Assembly (NCBI GenBank): GCA_016794785.1
Contig: JAEUHC010000014.1
Span: forward strand, 124,001-188,000
Length of the DNA: 64,000 bases
Reading direction: 5' to 3'
Source of the DNA: Opitutaceae bacterium
Lineage (GTDB): Bacteria > Verrucomicrobiota > Verrucomicrobiia > Opitutales > Opitutaceae
In this document: in pieces, positions 53,342 to 61,405 of the stretch
Layout: each line of letters opens with the position of its first letter
Position numbering within the stretch: the stretch's first letter is position 1
Notes under the pieces: generated by a model
What the model was told of the DNA's origin: nothing
Seen by the model: the letters and a program-made list of their open reading frames with translations, nothing else
Databases searched by the model: none
Program-made: the position numbers and the translations under genes

Positions 53342-54817
53342 ATGACCACCGACAGCATCATCTCCAAGGTCTGGTCTTTCTGCCACACGCTCCGTGACGA
53401 CGGCGTGGGCTACGGCGACTACCTCGAGCAGCTCACCTACCTCATCTTCCTCAAGATGGCGGACGAATACTCGAAGCCGCCCTACAGCCGAAAGGTCGGT
53501 GTGCCCGCCCGCTACGCGTGGCCGGTCATGCGCCCGCTCAAGGGCGCGGAGTTGGAGGTGCATTACGTCGAGGCCCTCCGCGCGCTCGGCACGGAGAAGG
53601 GCATGCTGGGCCAGATCTTCACCAAGGCGCAGAACAAAATCCAGGACCCCGCCAAGCTGGCCCGCCTGATCGAGATGGTGGACGAGGTTTCCTGGGTCAC
53701 CCTCGATGCCGATACCAAGGGCGACATCTACGAGGGTATTTTGGAAAAGAACGCCGAGGACACCAAGTCCGGCGCCGGCCAATACTTCACGCCCCGGGCG
53801 CTCATCAAGGCGATGGTCGCGTGCGTCGCGCCCGAGCCGGGCAAGACCATCGCCGACCCCGCCTGCGGCACCGGCGGCTTTTTCCTCTCGGCCTACGACC
53901 ACCTCGTGAAGCAGCACCAGCTCACGCCCGCGCAGAAACGTTTCCTCAAGACCGGGACTTTTCACGGCAACGAGATCGTCGCCGGCACGCGCCGGCTGTG
54001 CCTGATGAATCTCTTCCTCCACAACATCGGGGAGATCGACGGCGACAGCCTCATAGCCTCGACCGATGCGCTGATCGCCCAGCCAGCACAGACCGTGGAT
54101 TACGTCCTCGCCAATCCGCCCTTCGGCAAAAAGAGCTCGATGACGTTCACCAACGAAGAGGGCGAGCAGGAGAAGGAAGACCTCGTCTACAACCGGCAGG
54201 ATTTCTGGGCCACGACCTCGAACAAGCAGCTCAACTTCCTCCAGCACATCCGCTCGCTGCTCAAGACCACCGGCCGCGCCGCCGTCGTGCTGCCCGACAA
54301 CGTCCTCTTCGAGGGCGGCGCCGGCGAAACCGTGCGCAAGCGGCTCATGGAGACGACGGAGCTGCATACGATCCTACGCCTGCCCACCGGCATCTTCTAC
54401 GCCAACGGCGTGAAGGCCAACGTGCTCTTCTTCGACAACCGACCCGCGAGCAAAGACGTCGCGACCAAAGAGGTCTGGTATTACGACTACCGGACCAACA
54501 TCCACCACACGCTGAAGAGAAAGCCGCTCCGGCTCGACGACCTCGCCGAGTTCATCGCCTGCTACAATCCGCAGAACCGCCAGAAGCGGAAAGAGACCTG
54601 GCACGCGGAAAAGAACCCGGAAGGCCGCTGGCGGAAATTCACCCACGCCGAACTGGCCGCCCGCGACAAGACGAGCCTCGATCTCTTCTGGCTCAAAGAC
54701 GACAGCCTCGCCGACCTCGACAACCTCCCCGAGCCCGAAATCCTCGCCGAGGAGATCATCGAGAACATCGAGGCCGGGCTGTCGAACTTTCGCGCAGTCG
54801 CGGCGGCGTTGCGGTAG
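53342..54817 (+). CDS. hsdM: Type I restriction-modification system, N6-adenine methyltransferase subunit
   Basis: A 491-residue modification subunit. The N-terminal HsdM helical domain includes GVGYGDYLEQLTYLIFLKMADE. The SAM-binding and catalytic motifs are intact: FTPRALIKAMV, then ADPACGTGGFFLSAYDH near residue 170 (motif I) and NPPFG near 257 (motif IV). TGIFYANGVKANVLFFDN is typical of the family. It protects host DNA and, with HsdS, directs HsdR. Its TAG stop lies within the first bases of the 75-bp palindromic element. Unlike most type I operons, hsdM comes last here, after the HicBA pair. Confidence 0.96.
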   Translation: MTTDSIISKVWSFCHTLRDDGVGYGDYLEQLTYLIFLKMADEYSKPPYSRKVGVPARYAWPVMRPLKGAELEVHYVEALRALGTEKGMLGQIFTKAQNKIQDPAKLARLIEMVDEVSWVTLDADTKGDIYEGILEKNAEDTKSGAGQYFTPRALIKAMVACVAPEPGKTIADPACGTGGFFLSAYDHLVKQHQLTPAQKRFLKTGTFHGNEIVAGTRRLCLMNLFLHNIGEIDGDSLIASTDALIAQPAQTVDYVLANPPFGKKSSMTFTNEEGEQEKEDLVYNRQDFWATTSNKQLNFLQHIRSLLKTTGRAAVVLPDNVLFEGGAGETVRKRLMETTELHTILRLPTGIFYANGVKANVLFFDNRPASKDVATKEVWYYDYRTNIHHTLKRKPLRLDDLAEFIACYNPQNRQKRKETWHAEKNPEGRWRKFTHAELAARDKTSLDLFWLKDDSLADLDNLPEPEILAEEIIENIEAGLSNFRAVAAALR

Positions 54818-54891
54818 TAGGGCAGGTCTTTGACCTGCCCTTGGGGCGAATACTCAGCGTGCGAAAGGGCGGGTCACAGACCCCGCCCTAC
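54817..54891. repeat. 75-bp double-hairpin element between hsdM and uxaC
   Basis: Terminal inverted repeats GTAGGGC and GCCCTAC bound the element. Inside are two hairpins: GGGCAGGTC-TTT-GACCTGCCC (perfect) at 54820-54840, and GGGCGGGTC-ACA-GACCCCGCCC (one bulged C) at 54867-54888. The TAG stops of hsdM (54815-54817) and of the convergent uxaC (54888-54890) fall in the two ends. It looks like a REP/MITE-type dispersed element acting as a two-way terminator. Only this copy is in the window, so dispersal is not shown here. Confidence 0.65.
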
Positions 54892-56333
54892 TTGGAAAAC
54901 TCCTTTGCCAGCGTGAGGCCGAAGTAGTCGCGGGCGTTGGCGAAGCAGATGTTCTTCACCATCGCGCCGACGACCTTCAGGTCGTTGGGCACGAGGCCGG
55001 CGGCCATGTCGGCGCCGAGGAGGTTGCAGAGCGTGCGGCGGAAATACTCGTGGCGCGGGTAGCTCACGAAGCTGCGCGAATCCGTGATCATGCCGACGAA
55101 GCGCGAGAGCAGGCCGAGGTTCGAGAGCGCGTTCATCTGCCACTCCATGCCTTCCTTCTGGTCGAGGAACCACCAGCCGCTGCCGAACTGCACCTTGCCC
55201 GGGATCGAGCCGTCCTGGAAATTCCCAATCATCGTCCCGAGGACGTAATTATCGACCGGGTTGTTGTTGTAGAGGATCGTGCGCGGGAGCTGGTCGGTGG
55301 AATCGAGGGCGTTGAGGTAGCGCGAGAGCGCGACGGCCTGCGGAAAATCGCCCACCGAGTCGAAGCCGGTGTCGGGCCCGAGCTTCGCGAGCAGGCGGGT
55401 GTTGTTGCTGCGCAGCGCGCCGAGGTGGAGCTGCTTGGTCCAACCGCGCGCGGCGTCCCAGCGGCCAAACTCGAGCATGAGATACGAGCCGTAGCGCGCG
55501 GCCTCGTCGGCGCTCGCGGCGCGGCCGCGGCGGGCGGCGTCGAAGATCATCCGCGCCTGCGCGTGCGTGCAGGTCTCGGCGAGCGCGCTCTCGAGGCCGT
55601 GATCGGAGACGCGGCAGCCGATGGCGTGGAAATCGTCGTGGCGCTTTTTCAGCGCGCCGAGGAGATCGTCGAAGGTCTTGATGCCGGCGCTCGCGTAGCT
55701 GCCGCCCGCGGCGGCGGCGAGTTTGTCCACCCAGGCGTTGAAGCCGGCGGGGCTGCCGACGGCGAGGGCCTTGTCGGGACGGAAGGCGGGATAGACGCGG
55801 GCCTTGAGCTTGCCGGGGTTGGCGGCGATGGCCTGGTGGTGCGCGAGGGAGTCCGCCGGATCGTCGGTCGTGCAGATGACGGCGACGTTGGACATATTGA
55901 TCAGATCGTGGACGCGGAGCCGGGCGAGGCGGGCGTTGGCCTTTTTCCAGATGCGCTCGGCGGACTTGCCGTCGAGCAGCTCCTCGATGCCGAAGTAGAG
56001 CTTCAGCTCCAAGGCGGACCAATGGTGGAGCGGGTTGCGCAGCGTGTGGGGGACGGTCTCGGCCCAGGCCTGGAATTTCTCCCGCGGCGACGCATCGCCG
56101 GTGATGAATTTCTCCTGCACGCCATTGGTGCGCATCGCGCGCCATTTGTAGTGGTCGCCGCCCAGCCAGAGTTCGGAGAGATCGGCGAACTGGTGGTTCT
56201 TCGCGATGAGATCGGGCGGCAGGTGGCAGTGGTAATCGTAGATCGGCTCGGCCGCCGCGTAGCGGTGGTAGAGTTCGCGGGCCTGCTTGTTGCCGAGGAG
56301 GAAGTCGGCGTGGATGAAGGGACGGGCGGGCAT
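54888..56333 (-). CDS. uxaC: Glucuronate/galacturonate isomerase
   Basis: The first step of hexuronate catabolism: D-glucuronate to D-fructuronate, or D-galacturonate to D-tagaturonate. The 481-residue length fits UxaC (about 470). The N-terminus MPARPFIHADFLLGNKQARELY with the metal-type motif YDYHCHLPPDLIA, then LWLGGDHYKWRAMRTNG, VICTTDDPADSLAHH and the C-terminal YFRRTLCNLLGADM are diagnostic of this amidohydrolase-superfamily enzyme. The ATG at 56333 is preferred over an upstream GTG. It is cotranscribed with the uxaE-like gene 113 bases upstream. Confidence 0.96.
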   Translation of the reverse strand: MPARPFIHADFLLGNKQARELYHRYAAAEPIYDYHCHLPPDLIAKNHQFADLSELWLGGDHYKWRAMRTNGVQEKFITGDASPREKFQAWAETVPHTLRNPLHHWSALELKLYFGIEELLDGKSAERIWKKANARLARLRVHDLINMSNVAVICTTDDPADSLAHHQAIAANPGKLKARVYPAFRPDKALAVGSPAGFNAWVDKLAAAAGGSYASAGIKTFDDLLGALKKRHDDFHAIGCRVSDHGLESALAETCTHAQARMIFDAARRGRAASADEAARYGSYLMLEFGRWDAARGWTKQLHLGALRSNNTRLLAKLGPDTGFDSVGDFPQAVALSRYLNALDSTDQLPRTILYNNNPVDNYVLGTMIGNFQDGSIPGKVQFGSGWWFLDQKEGMEWQMNALSNLGLLSRFVGMITDSRSFVSYPRHEYFRRTLCNLLGADMAAGLVPNDLKVVGAMVKNICFANARDYFGLTLAKEFSK

Positions 56334-56370
56334 TTTTGAGAAAGAAGAAAGGGAAGGTCGGTGAAGTTTG

Positions 56371-56441
56371 AAGCAGGAAACCAAGAAGCCAGGAAAGAAG
56401 CAGCCAAGGCTTTGATTCTTGGTTTCCTGGCTTCCTGCTTG
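56371..56441. repeat. Imperfect inverted repeat between uxaE-like gene and uxaC
   Basis: The left arm (AAGCAGGAAACCAAGAAGCC, from 56371) and the right arm (TTCTTGGTTTCCTGGCTTCC, from 56417) are A/G-rich and T/C-rich partners of each other with short tandem AAGCAGGAA/CCAGGAAA units. They can pair over about 20 bases around a GC-rich loop. It could attenuate uxaC expression or be a decayed dispersed repeat. Confidence 0.45.
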
Positions 56442-56446
56442 GTTCG

Positions 56447-58300
56447 TTATTTCGAGATGTCGTTGAGCATCGCGTCGAGCGTCGCGTAGCCGGCGAGGAG
56501 CTTGCGGGCGGCGGCGCAGGTGGCGGCGGGGGCGAGACCGGTGTGCTCGGCAAGGAACACGATGTAGGTCGCGATGTTTTTCGCGAAGTGCAGCCGGCCT
56601 TCGTCGCTCACGCTGTAGAAGCGCGCGCGCTGGCGGTAGCCCGCGGGCGTGTGGTCGCCGAGGGCGGCCTTCTCGGCGCGGCCGCCGGCGGCGAGAACGT
56701 GGAGGAAGTTATACTCGAACCAAAACATGTGCTCGGGGCTCGGGGGCAGCGACTCGAGCGCGGCGCGCGCGGCGGTGGGGTTGGCAAAGACTTCCACGCC
56801 CCGGCCGGATTTCGCCAGCGCGTCGGTGATGAAGACGCGCGCCATCTTTTGCTCCGTGGCATCGGTGCTGAACGCGCCCGCGACGGCCAGCTCGAGCGTG
56901 AACTTATACCAGTCGCGCCACAGCGCCTGGTCGGTGGCGTTTTTCGACGCGAAGAGCGCGCGGCCCATCTCGTAGGTGTAGCGCCCGCTTGTCTTGATCT
57001 CGAGGCGGCCGCCGGTGACCTGGCCCATGACCTGATAGTTTTCGGCGGATTTGCCGGAGCCGGAGTGGAAGCCGATGCTCGCGCCGAACTGCCGGCAGAC
57101 GCCCCACTGCTTTTCGATCAACGTGCGCAGCGCGGCGTTGTCGGGGAACGGCATGTTTTTCTGGAAGCCGAAGGCGGGCGCGACGAATTGGATCTTCATC
57201 CCGAGGGCCTCGCAGAGCGCGAGCATGATGGCGGTCGTCTCGGGCGTGGTGAGGCCGGGCAGCTCGTCAATCGAGAGTTCGCGCAGGTAGGCGCAGCCCA
57301 CGGGGGTCGTGAACTGCTTCGCCCGCGCGGCGGCGTATTTCTCGTCGCGGCGTTTCATCTTTTGCAGCGAGGGCCAGACGTATGCGAGGAGCTTGGCGAA
57401 GTCGGCTTCGTTCAACGTAAGCCCGACGGACGCGACCCGCGCCTTCACCGTGGCGACGAGCGCGGCGGGGACGTTTTGCTTCACCCACGCCGCCGCATCG
57501 TCGGCGACCTTGGTCTGCGCCAGCTCAGGTGAGAGATCGAAAGTGATGTAGCTCGCGAGCACGCAGCCGGCGACCAGCGCATCCTCGCGCGAATCGAACT
57601 TGCCGCCGATGGGCTGGTGGTCGGCGTTAAAGGACCACGCGATGCCGCGGCGGTGGAAACCGGTCTTCAGTTTCGCGAGCACGCAGCCGTGGCTCATGCC
57701 CTCGACGCTCTGGCCCTGGTGGCCCTCGGGGACGTTGGTGCCGATGAAGGGGAACGGCACGGTGTCCAGCTTGCCCGCCAGCATCACATCGGTGTCGTAA
57801 ACCAGCTCGCGCGGGATCGAGTTTTGGTTGGCCGTCACGCCGAGGCTGAGCGCACTCATCGCCCAATCGACCGCGGGCCAGTGCAGCGTCGTGAAACGCG
57901 CGCCAATGCCGAGCGTGCTCCGGCCGAGTTGCTCGGTGGCCGAGGCAAAGATCGTCGAGGCCGGGTTGTGCTCCTGCACGAGGTTTTTCAGGCGGAGGAG
58001 ATTGGCAAAGGTCGCGGGAAAGGCCGCCGCGCCGTCGGGCAACGCGATGCCGTCGGCCAGCGCGTCCCTCTTGGCGGCCCCATTTTCGAGGCGCCACGCG
58101 CAATCGCCCTGGGTGTTTTCGACGAGCGTCCACGCTCCGGCCTTGGTCTCGAAGCGGCTCTTCGGGTAAACCTTCAGCAGCTTGCCGGCGACGAGCTCAG
58201 CGGCGAGCGCCGGCCAATCGAGGCAGAAGTCCGGCGACACGCACGGGTTGGTCGCGATGCGGAGGTTGTTTTCGAGGAGGAAGCGGTTGATGGCGGACAT
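56447..58300 (-). CDS. uxaE: Tagaturonate epimerase family protein (UxaE-like)
   Basis: A 617-residue protein; the start at ATG 58300 (MSAINRFLLENN) is preferred over an ATG nine codons upstream. The segment GASIGFHSGSGKSAENYQVM, followed by LEIKTSGRYTYEMGRALF, resembles the HSGSDK region of UxaE, which interconverts tagaturonate and fructuronate. FPFIGTNVPEGHQGQSVEGM and DALVAGCVLASYITF are other conserved-looking blocks. In pathways with UxaC and UxaE, galacturonate reaches fructuronate without the UxaB route, which fits its place upstream of uxaC. It is longer than typical members. The family call is from memory of the motif and the context. Confidence 0.7.
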   Translation of the reverse strand: MSAINRFLLENNLRIATNPCVSPDFCLDWPALAAELVAGKLLKVYPKSRFETKAGAWTLVENTQGDCAWRLENGAAKRDALADGIALPDGAAAFPATFANLLRLKNLVQEHNPASTIFASATEQLGRSTLGIGARFTTLHWPAVDWAMSALSLGVTANQNSIPRELVYDTDVMLAGKLDTVPFPFIGTNVPEGHQGQSVEGMSHGCVLAKLKTGFHRRGIAWSFNADHQPIGGKFDSREDALVAGCVLASYITFDLSPELAQTKVADDAAAWVKQNVPAALVATVKARVASVGLTLNEADFAKLLAYVWPSLQKMKRRDEKYAAARAKQFTTPVGCAYLRELSIDELPGLTTPETTAIMLALCEALGMKIQFVAPAFGFQKNMPFPDNAALRTLIEKQWGVCRQFGASIGFHSGSGKSAENYQVMGQVTGGRLEIKTSGRYTYEMGRALFASKNATDQALWRDWYKFTLELAVAGAFSTDATEQKMARVFITDALAKSGRGVEVFANPTAARAALESLPPSPEHMFWFEYNFLHVLAAGGRAEKAALGDHTPAGYRQRARFYSVSDEGRLHFAKNIATYIVFLAEHTGLAPAATCAAARKLLAGYATLDAMLNDISK

Positions 58301-58390
58301 AAGCGCAGGAGCGCGCGAGTGGCTCATATTCGCCGCCGCGAGACAAGGCGCGATCCGGTCATCACCGTCCGGCAATCCGACGCCGCGCGG

Positions 58391-58888
58391 TCACAGCCAT
58401 TTCGGGTCCGTGTCGTCCACGAGCTGCTGGAGGATGTGGAAGCGAATCTGGCCGTAATTGAGGGCGTAGCGCTGGCGGTTGTTGCGGTAGATCCATGTCG
58501 CGGGCGTCCAGCCGACGCGCAGGCCCATGAACGAGGTCATCTCCGTATCCGGCCGGCGCGACGGATTTGGATGCTGGAAGTGCTGGAAATTTTTCTGGGG
58601 ACCGAGACCGAACTTCGCCAGCTCGGCCGCGCCGTTGCGCTCGTCGCGCACGGTGATGAAGACGACCTTCACCTTGGGGTTGTCCTCAATGAATTTTTTC
58701 CAGCCGCCGGACTTGAGCTCGGCGTTGCAGTTGGGGCACCACGGCGCCCAGAAATGGACGACGGTGACATCAGGCGACTTCACGAGCTCCGCCACCTCGC
58801 GCTCAATCGGCAGCCAGGACTCGGAGGCGCGCAGGCCGGCGCATGAAAGCGAAACGAACAGGACGACAACACGCAGGAGCGGACTCAT
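58391..58888 (-). CDS. Exported thioredoxin-fold protein
   Basis: A 165-residue protein with a signal peptide (MSPLLRVVVLFVSLSCAGLRA). The thioredoxin motif is VVHFWAPWCPNCNAEL (Cys at about residues 51 and 54). The region after the active site (KSGGWKKFIEDNPKVKVVFI) and the cis-proline loop (VGWTPATWIY) follow the fold. The C-terminus (NYGQIRFHILQQLVDDTDP) matches no subfamily I can name. It is divergent from tex, and probably acts in periplasmic thiol exchange or as a redoxin for unknown clients. Confidence 0.85.
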   Translation of the reverse strand: MSPLLRVVVLFVSLSCAGLRASESWLPIEREVAELVKSPDVTVVHFWAPWCPNCNAELKSGGWKKFIEDNPKVKVVFITVRDERNGAAELAKFGLGPQKNFQHFQHPNPSRRPDTEMTSFMGLRVGWTPATWIYRNNRQRYALNYGQIRFHILQQLVDDTDPKWL

Positions 58889-58991
58889 GCGCGCACATTG
58901 CCGCGGGCCGGCGCGGCGCGCAATCGTGCACGCAAGGATTTTACTGGTTGCGCGTCGGGCCGCGCGCGCTGTGCTCGGCGGCTTTTCCCGC

Positions 58992-61340
58992 ATGTCCGCT
59001 GTCGCCACCCCGGCCCATTCCACCGCCCCGAATCCCGACCACGTGCTCCGCCTCGCAGCCGAGCTGAACGTGAAGGTCTTCCAAGTCGCCGCCACCGCGC
59101 AGCTCATCGGCGAAGGCGCGACGGTGCCGTTCATCGCGCGCTACCGCAAGGAGGTCACCGGCGAACTCGACGAGGTGCAGGTCCTCGCCATCCGCGACCG
59201 GCTGGAGCAGATGCGCGCCCTCGACGAGCGCCGCACGGCCATTCTCGGGTCGCTGAAGGAGCGCAACCTCCTCACGCCCGCGCTGGAAAAAGCGATCGCC
59301 GCCGCCGACACGCTCGCGACGCTCGAGGACATCTACCTGCCCTTCCGGCCGAAAAAGCGCACCCGCGCCACCCTCGCCAAGGAGAAGGGCCTCGAGCCGC
59401 TCGCCGATTTGCTCTGGGCGCAGGACGCAGCGACGGATCCGCTCGCCGCGGCGCAGGCCTACGTGGGCCGCGACTACACCCCGGACGACGGCAAGAATCT
59501 CCCGGCCAAGATCGCCTCCACCGACGAGGCCCTCGCCGGCGCGCGCGACATCCTCGCCGAACGCATCGCCGACGACAAAGACGCCCGCGCCCGGCTGCGC
59601 GCCGTTTTCCAGAAGGATGCCGTCGTCTCGTCAAAAGTCCTGCCCGGCAAGGAAGCCGATCCCGAGGCCGCGAAATACAAGGACTACTTCGCCTGGAGCG
59701 AGCCGCTGGCCAAGGCACCCTCGCACCGCATCCTCGCGATGCGCCGCGGCGAGAAGGAGCTGTTTCTCATGATGCGCGTGCAGCTCGCCGACGAGGCTGC
59801 GGCCGCCGCCACCGTGCAGTCGCTGTTCGTGAAGGCGAAGAATCGCTCTGCCGAGCAGGTCGCGCTCGCCGTGCAGGACGCCGCCAAGCGCCTGCTCTCG
59901 CCCGCGATGGAAACCGAGATGCGCCTCGAGTCGAAGAAGCGCGCCGACGAGGCCGCGATCAAAGTTTTCTCGGACAATGCCCGCGAGCTGCTCCTTGCCG
60001 CCCCGCTCGGCCAGCGCGCCGTGCTGGCGATCGACCCGGGCTTCCGCACCGGCTGCAAGACCGTGCTCCTCGACCGCCAGGGCAAGCTGCTGCACAACGA
60101 CGTGATCTTCCCCGACCGCCACGCGGAGGAGGCGAAGGAGAAGCTCCTCGGCTTCGTGCAGTTCTTCAAGGTCGAGGCCGTCGCCATCGGCAACGGCACC
60201 GCGGGGCGCGAGACGGAGGCGTTTGTGCGCGCGCTCGGCCTGCCCGCGACGATTCCGATCGTGATGGTCAACGAGTCCGGCGCGTCCATCTACTCGGCGA
60301 GCGAGGCCGCGCGGGAGGAGTTTCCCGATCACGATCTCACGGTGCGCGGCGCGGTCTCGATCGGGCGCCGCCTGATGGATCCGCTCGCGGAGCTCGTGAA
60401 GCTCGACCCGAAGTCCATCGGCGTCGGCCAATACCAGCACGACGTCGATCAGGCGGCGCTCAAGCGTTCGCTCGACGACACCGTCGTGCTCTCCGTCAAC
60501 CGCGTGGGCGTCGAGCTCAACACCGCCTCGAAGCAGCTCCTGAGCTACGTCTCGGGGCTCAACAGCGCCACGGCCGCCGCGATCGTCGCGCGCCGCAATG
60601 AAAAGGGACCGTTCAAGTCCCGCGCCGATCTCAAGGAGGTGCCGCGCCTCGGGCCGAAGGCGTTTGAGCAGGCCGCGGGCTTCCTGCGGCTCCGCGACGG
60701 CGCGCACCCGCTCGACGCCAGCTCCGTGCACCCCGAGCGCTACGCCCTCGTGGAAAAAATGGCCGCCGACTGCGGCGCGACGGTCGCCGATCTCATGCGC
60801 GACGGGAAACTGCGCGCAAAGATCAAGCTGGAGAGCTACGTCACCGCCGAGGTCGGCCTGCCGACGCTGACCGACATCATGGCCGAGCTCGCCAAACCCG
60901 GCCGCGATCCGCGCGAACAGTTCGAGGCGTTCAGCTTCACGGAGGGCGTCAACAAACCCGAGGACCTTAAGCCCGGCATGAAGCTGCCGGGCATCGTGAC
61001 CAACGTGACGGCGTTCGGCGCGTTTGTGGACATCGGCGTCCACCAGGACGGGCTCGTGCACGTCTCGCAGCTGGCCGATGGCTTCGTGAAGGAACCGGCC
61101 GCGGTGGTGAAGCCCGGCCAGAAAGTGCGCGTGACCGTGACCGAAATCGATCTGGCGCGGCAGCGGATCGCGCTGTCGATGCGGAGCAATCCGCAGATCG
61201 GGCCGAAGCAGACCCAAAGTGGCGGACCGAGCGGGCCGCGTCCGGCGGGCGGCGCGCGGAGCACCCCACCTGCTCCAGCGCGCGCGCCGCAAGCGGTGAA
61301 CAACGACTGGTTCAGCGCGGCGCTGCAAAAGAAGCGGTGA
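58992..61340 (+). CDS. tex: RNA-binding transcriptional accessory protein Tex
   Basis: A 782-residue cytosolic nucleic-acid-binding protein; length and layout match Tex (about 775). The N-terminal helical region contains VPFIARYRKEVTGELDEVQV. The YqgF-like RNase H fold contains VLAIDPGFRTGCKTVLLDR near residue 340, and two helix-hairpin-helix units include LNSATAAAIVARRNEKGPF and VPRLGPKAFEQAAGFLRL. The C-terminal S1 domain (about 655-730) reads GMKLPGIVTNVTAFGAFVDI and HVSQLADGFV. A Gly/Pro-rich tail follows. The ATG at 58992 gives MSAVATPAHSTAPNPDHVLR. Confidence 0.97.
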   Translation: MSAVATPAHSTAPNPDHVLRLAAELNVKVFQVAATAQLIGEGATVPFIARYRKEVTGELDEVQVLAIRDRLEQMRALDERRTAILGSLKERNLLTPALEKAIAAADTLATLEDIYLPFRPKKRTRATLAKEKGLEPLADLLWAQDAATDPLAAAQAYVGRDYTPDDGKNLPAKIASTDEALAGARDILAERIADDKDARARLRAVFQKDAVVSSKVLPGKEADPEAAKYKDYFAWSEPLAKAPSHRILAMRRGEKELFLMMRVQLADEAAAAATVQSLFVKAKNRSAEQVALAVQDAAKRLLSPAMETEMRLESKKRADEAAIKVFSDNARELLLAAPLGQRAVLAIDPGFRTGCKTVLLDRQGKLLHNDVIFPDRHAEEAKEKLLGFVQFFKVEAVAIGNGTAGRETEAFVRALGLPATIPIVMVNESGASIYSASEAAREEFPDHDLTVRGAVSIGRRLMDPLAELVKLDPKSIGVGQYQHDVDQAALKRSLDDTVVLSVNRVGVELNTASKQLLSYVSGLNSATAAAIVARRNEKGPFKSRADLKEVPRLGPKAFEQAAGFLRLRDGAHPLDASSVHPERYALVEKMAADCGATVADLMRDGKLRAKIKLESYVTAEVGLPTLTDIMAELAKPGRDPREQFEAFSFTEGVNKPEDLKPGMKLPGIVTNVTAFGAFVDIGVHQDGLVHVSQLADGFVKEPAAVVKPGQKVRVTVTEIDLARQRIALSMRSNPQIGPKQTQSGGPSGPRPAGGARSTPPAPARAPQAVNNDWFSAALQKKR

Positions 61341-61351
61341 GCAAGCAGGCG

Positions 61352-61384
61352 AAAAAAAGCCCGGACCCTTTTGGGGCCCGGGCT
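61352..61384 (-). terminator. Intrinsic terminator of the minus-strand Ig-repeat gene
   Basis: On the minus strand a GC-rich stem (AGCCCGGGCCCC pairing with GGGTCCGGGCT, one mismatch) with an AAAA loop is followed by seven T residues. It lies 22 bases past the Ig-repeat stop codon and 12 bases after the tex stop, so it also sits at the tex 3' end in the convergent arrangement. Confidence 0.8.
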
Positions 61385-61405
61385 GGATGAGAGAACTTCA
61401 GTTGC

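Noticed and set aside
54817..54891. Attachment site for the restriction island
   Set aside because: No integrase, transposase, tRNA or second copy of the sequence is seen at the other island edge near 48600.
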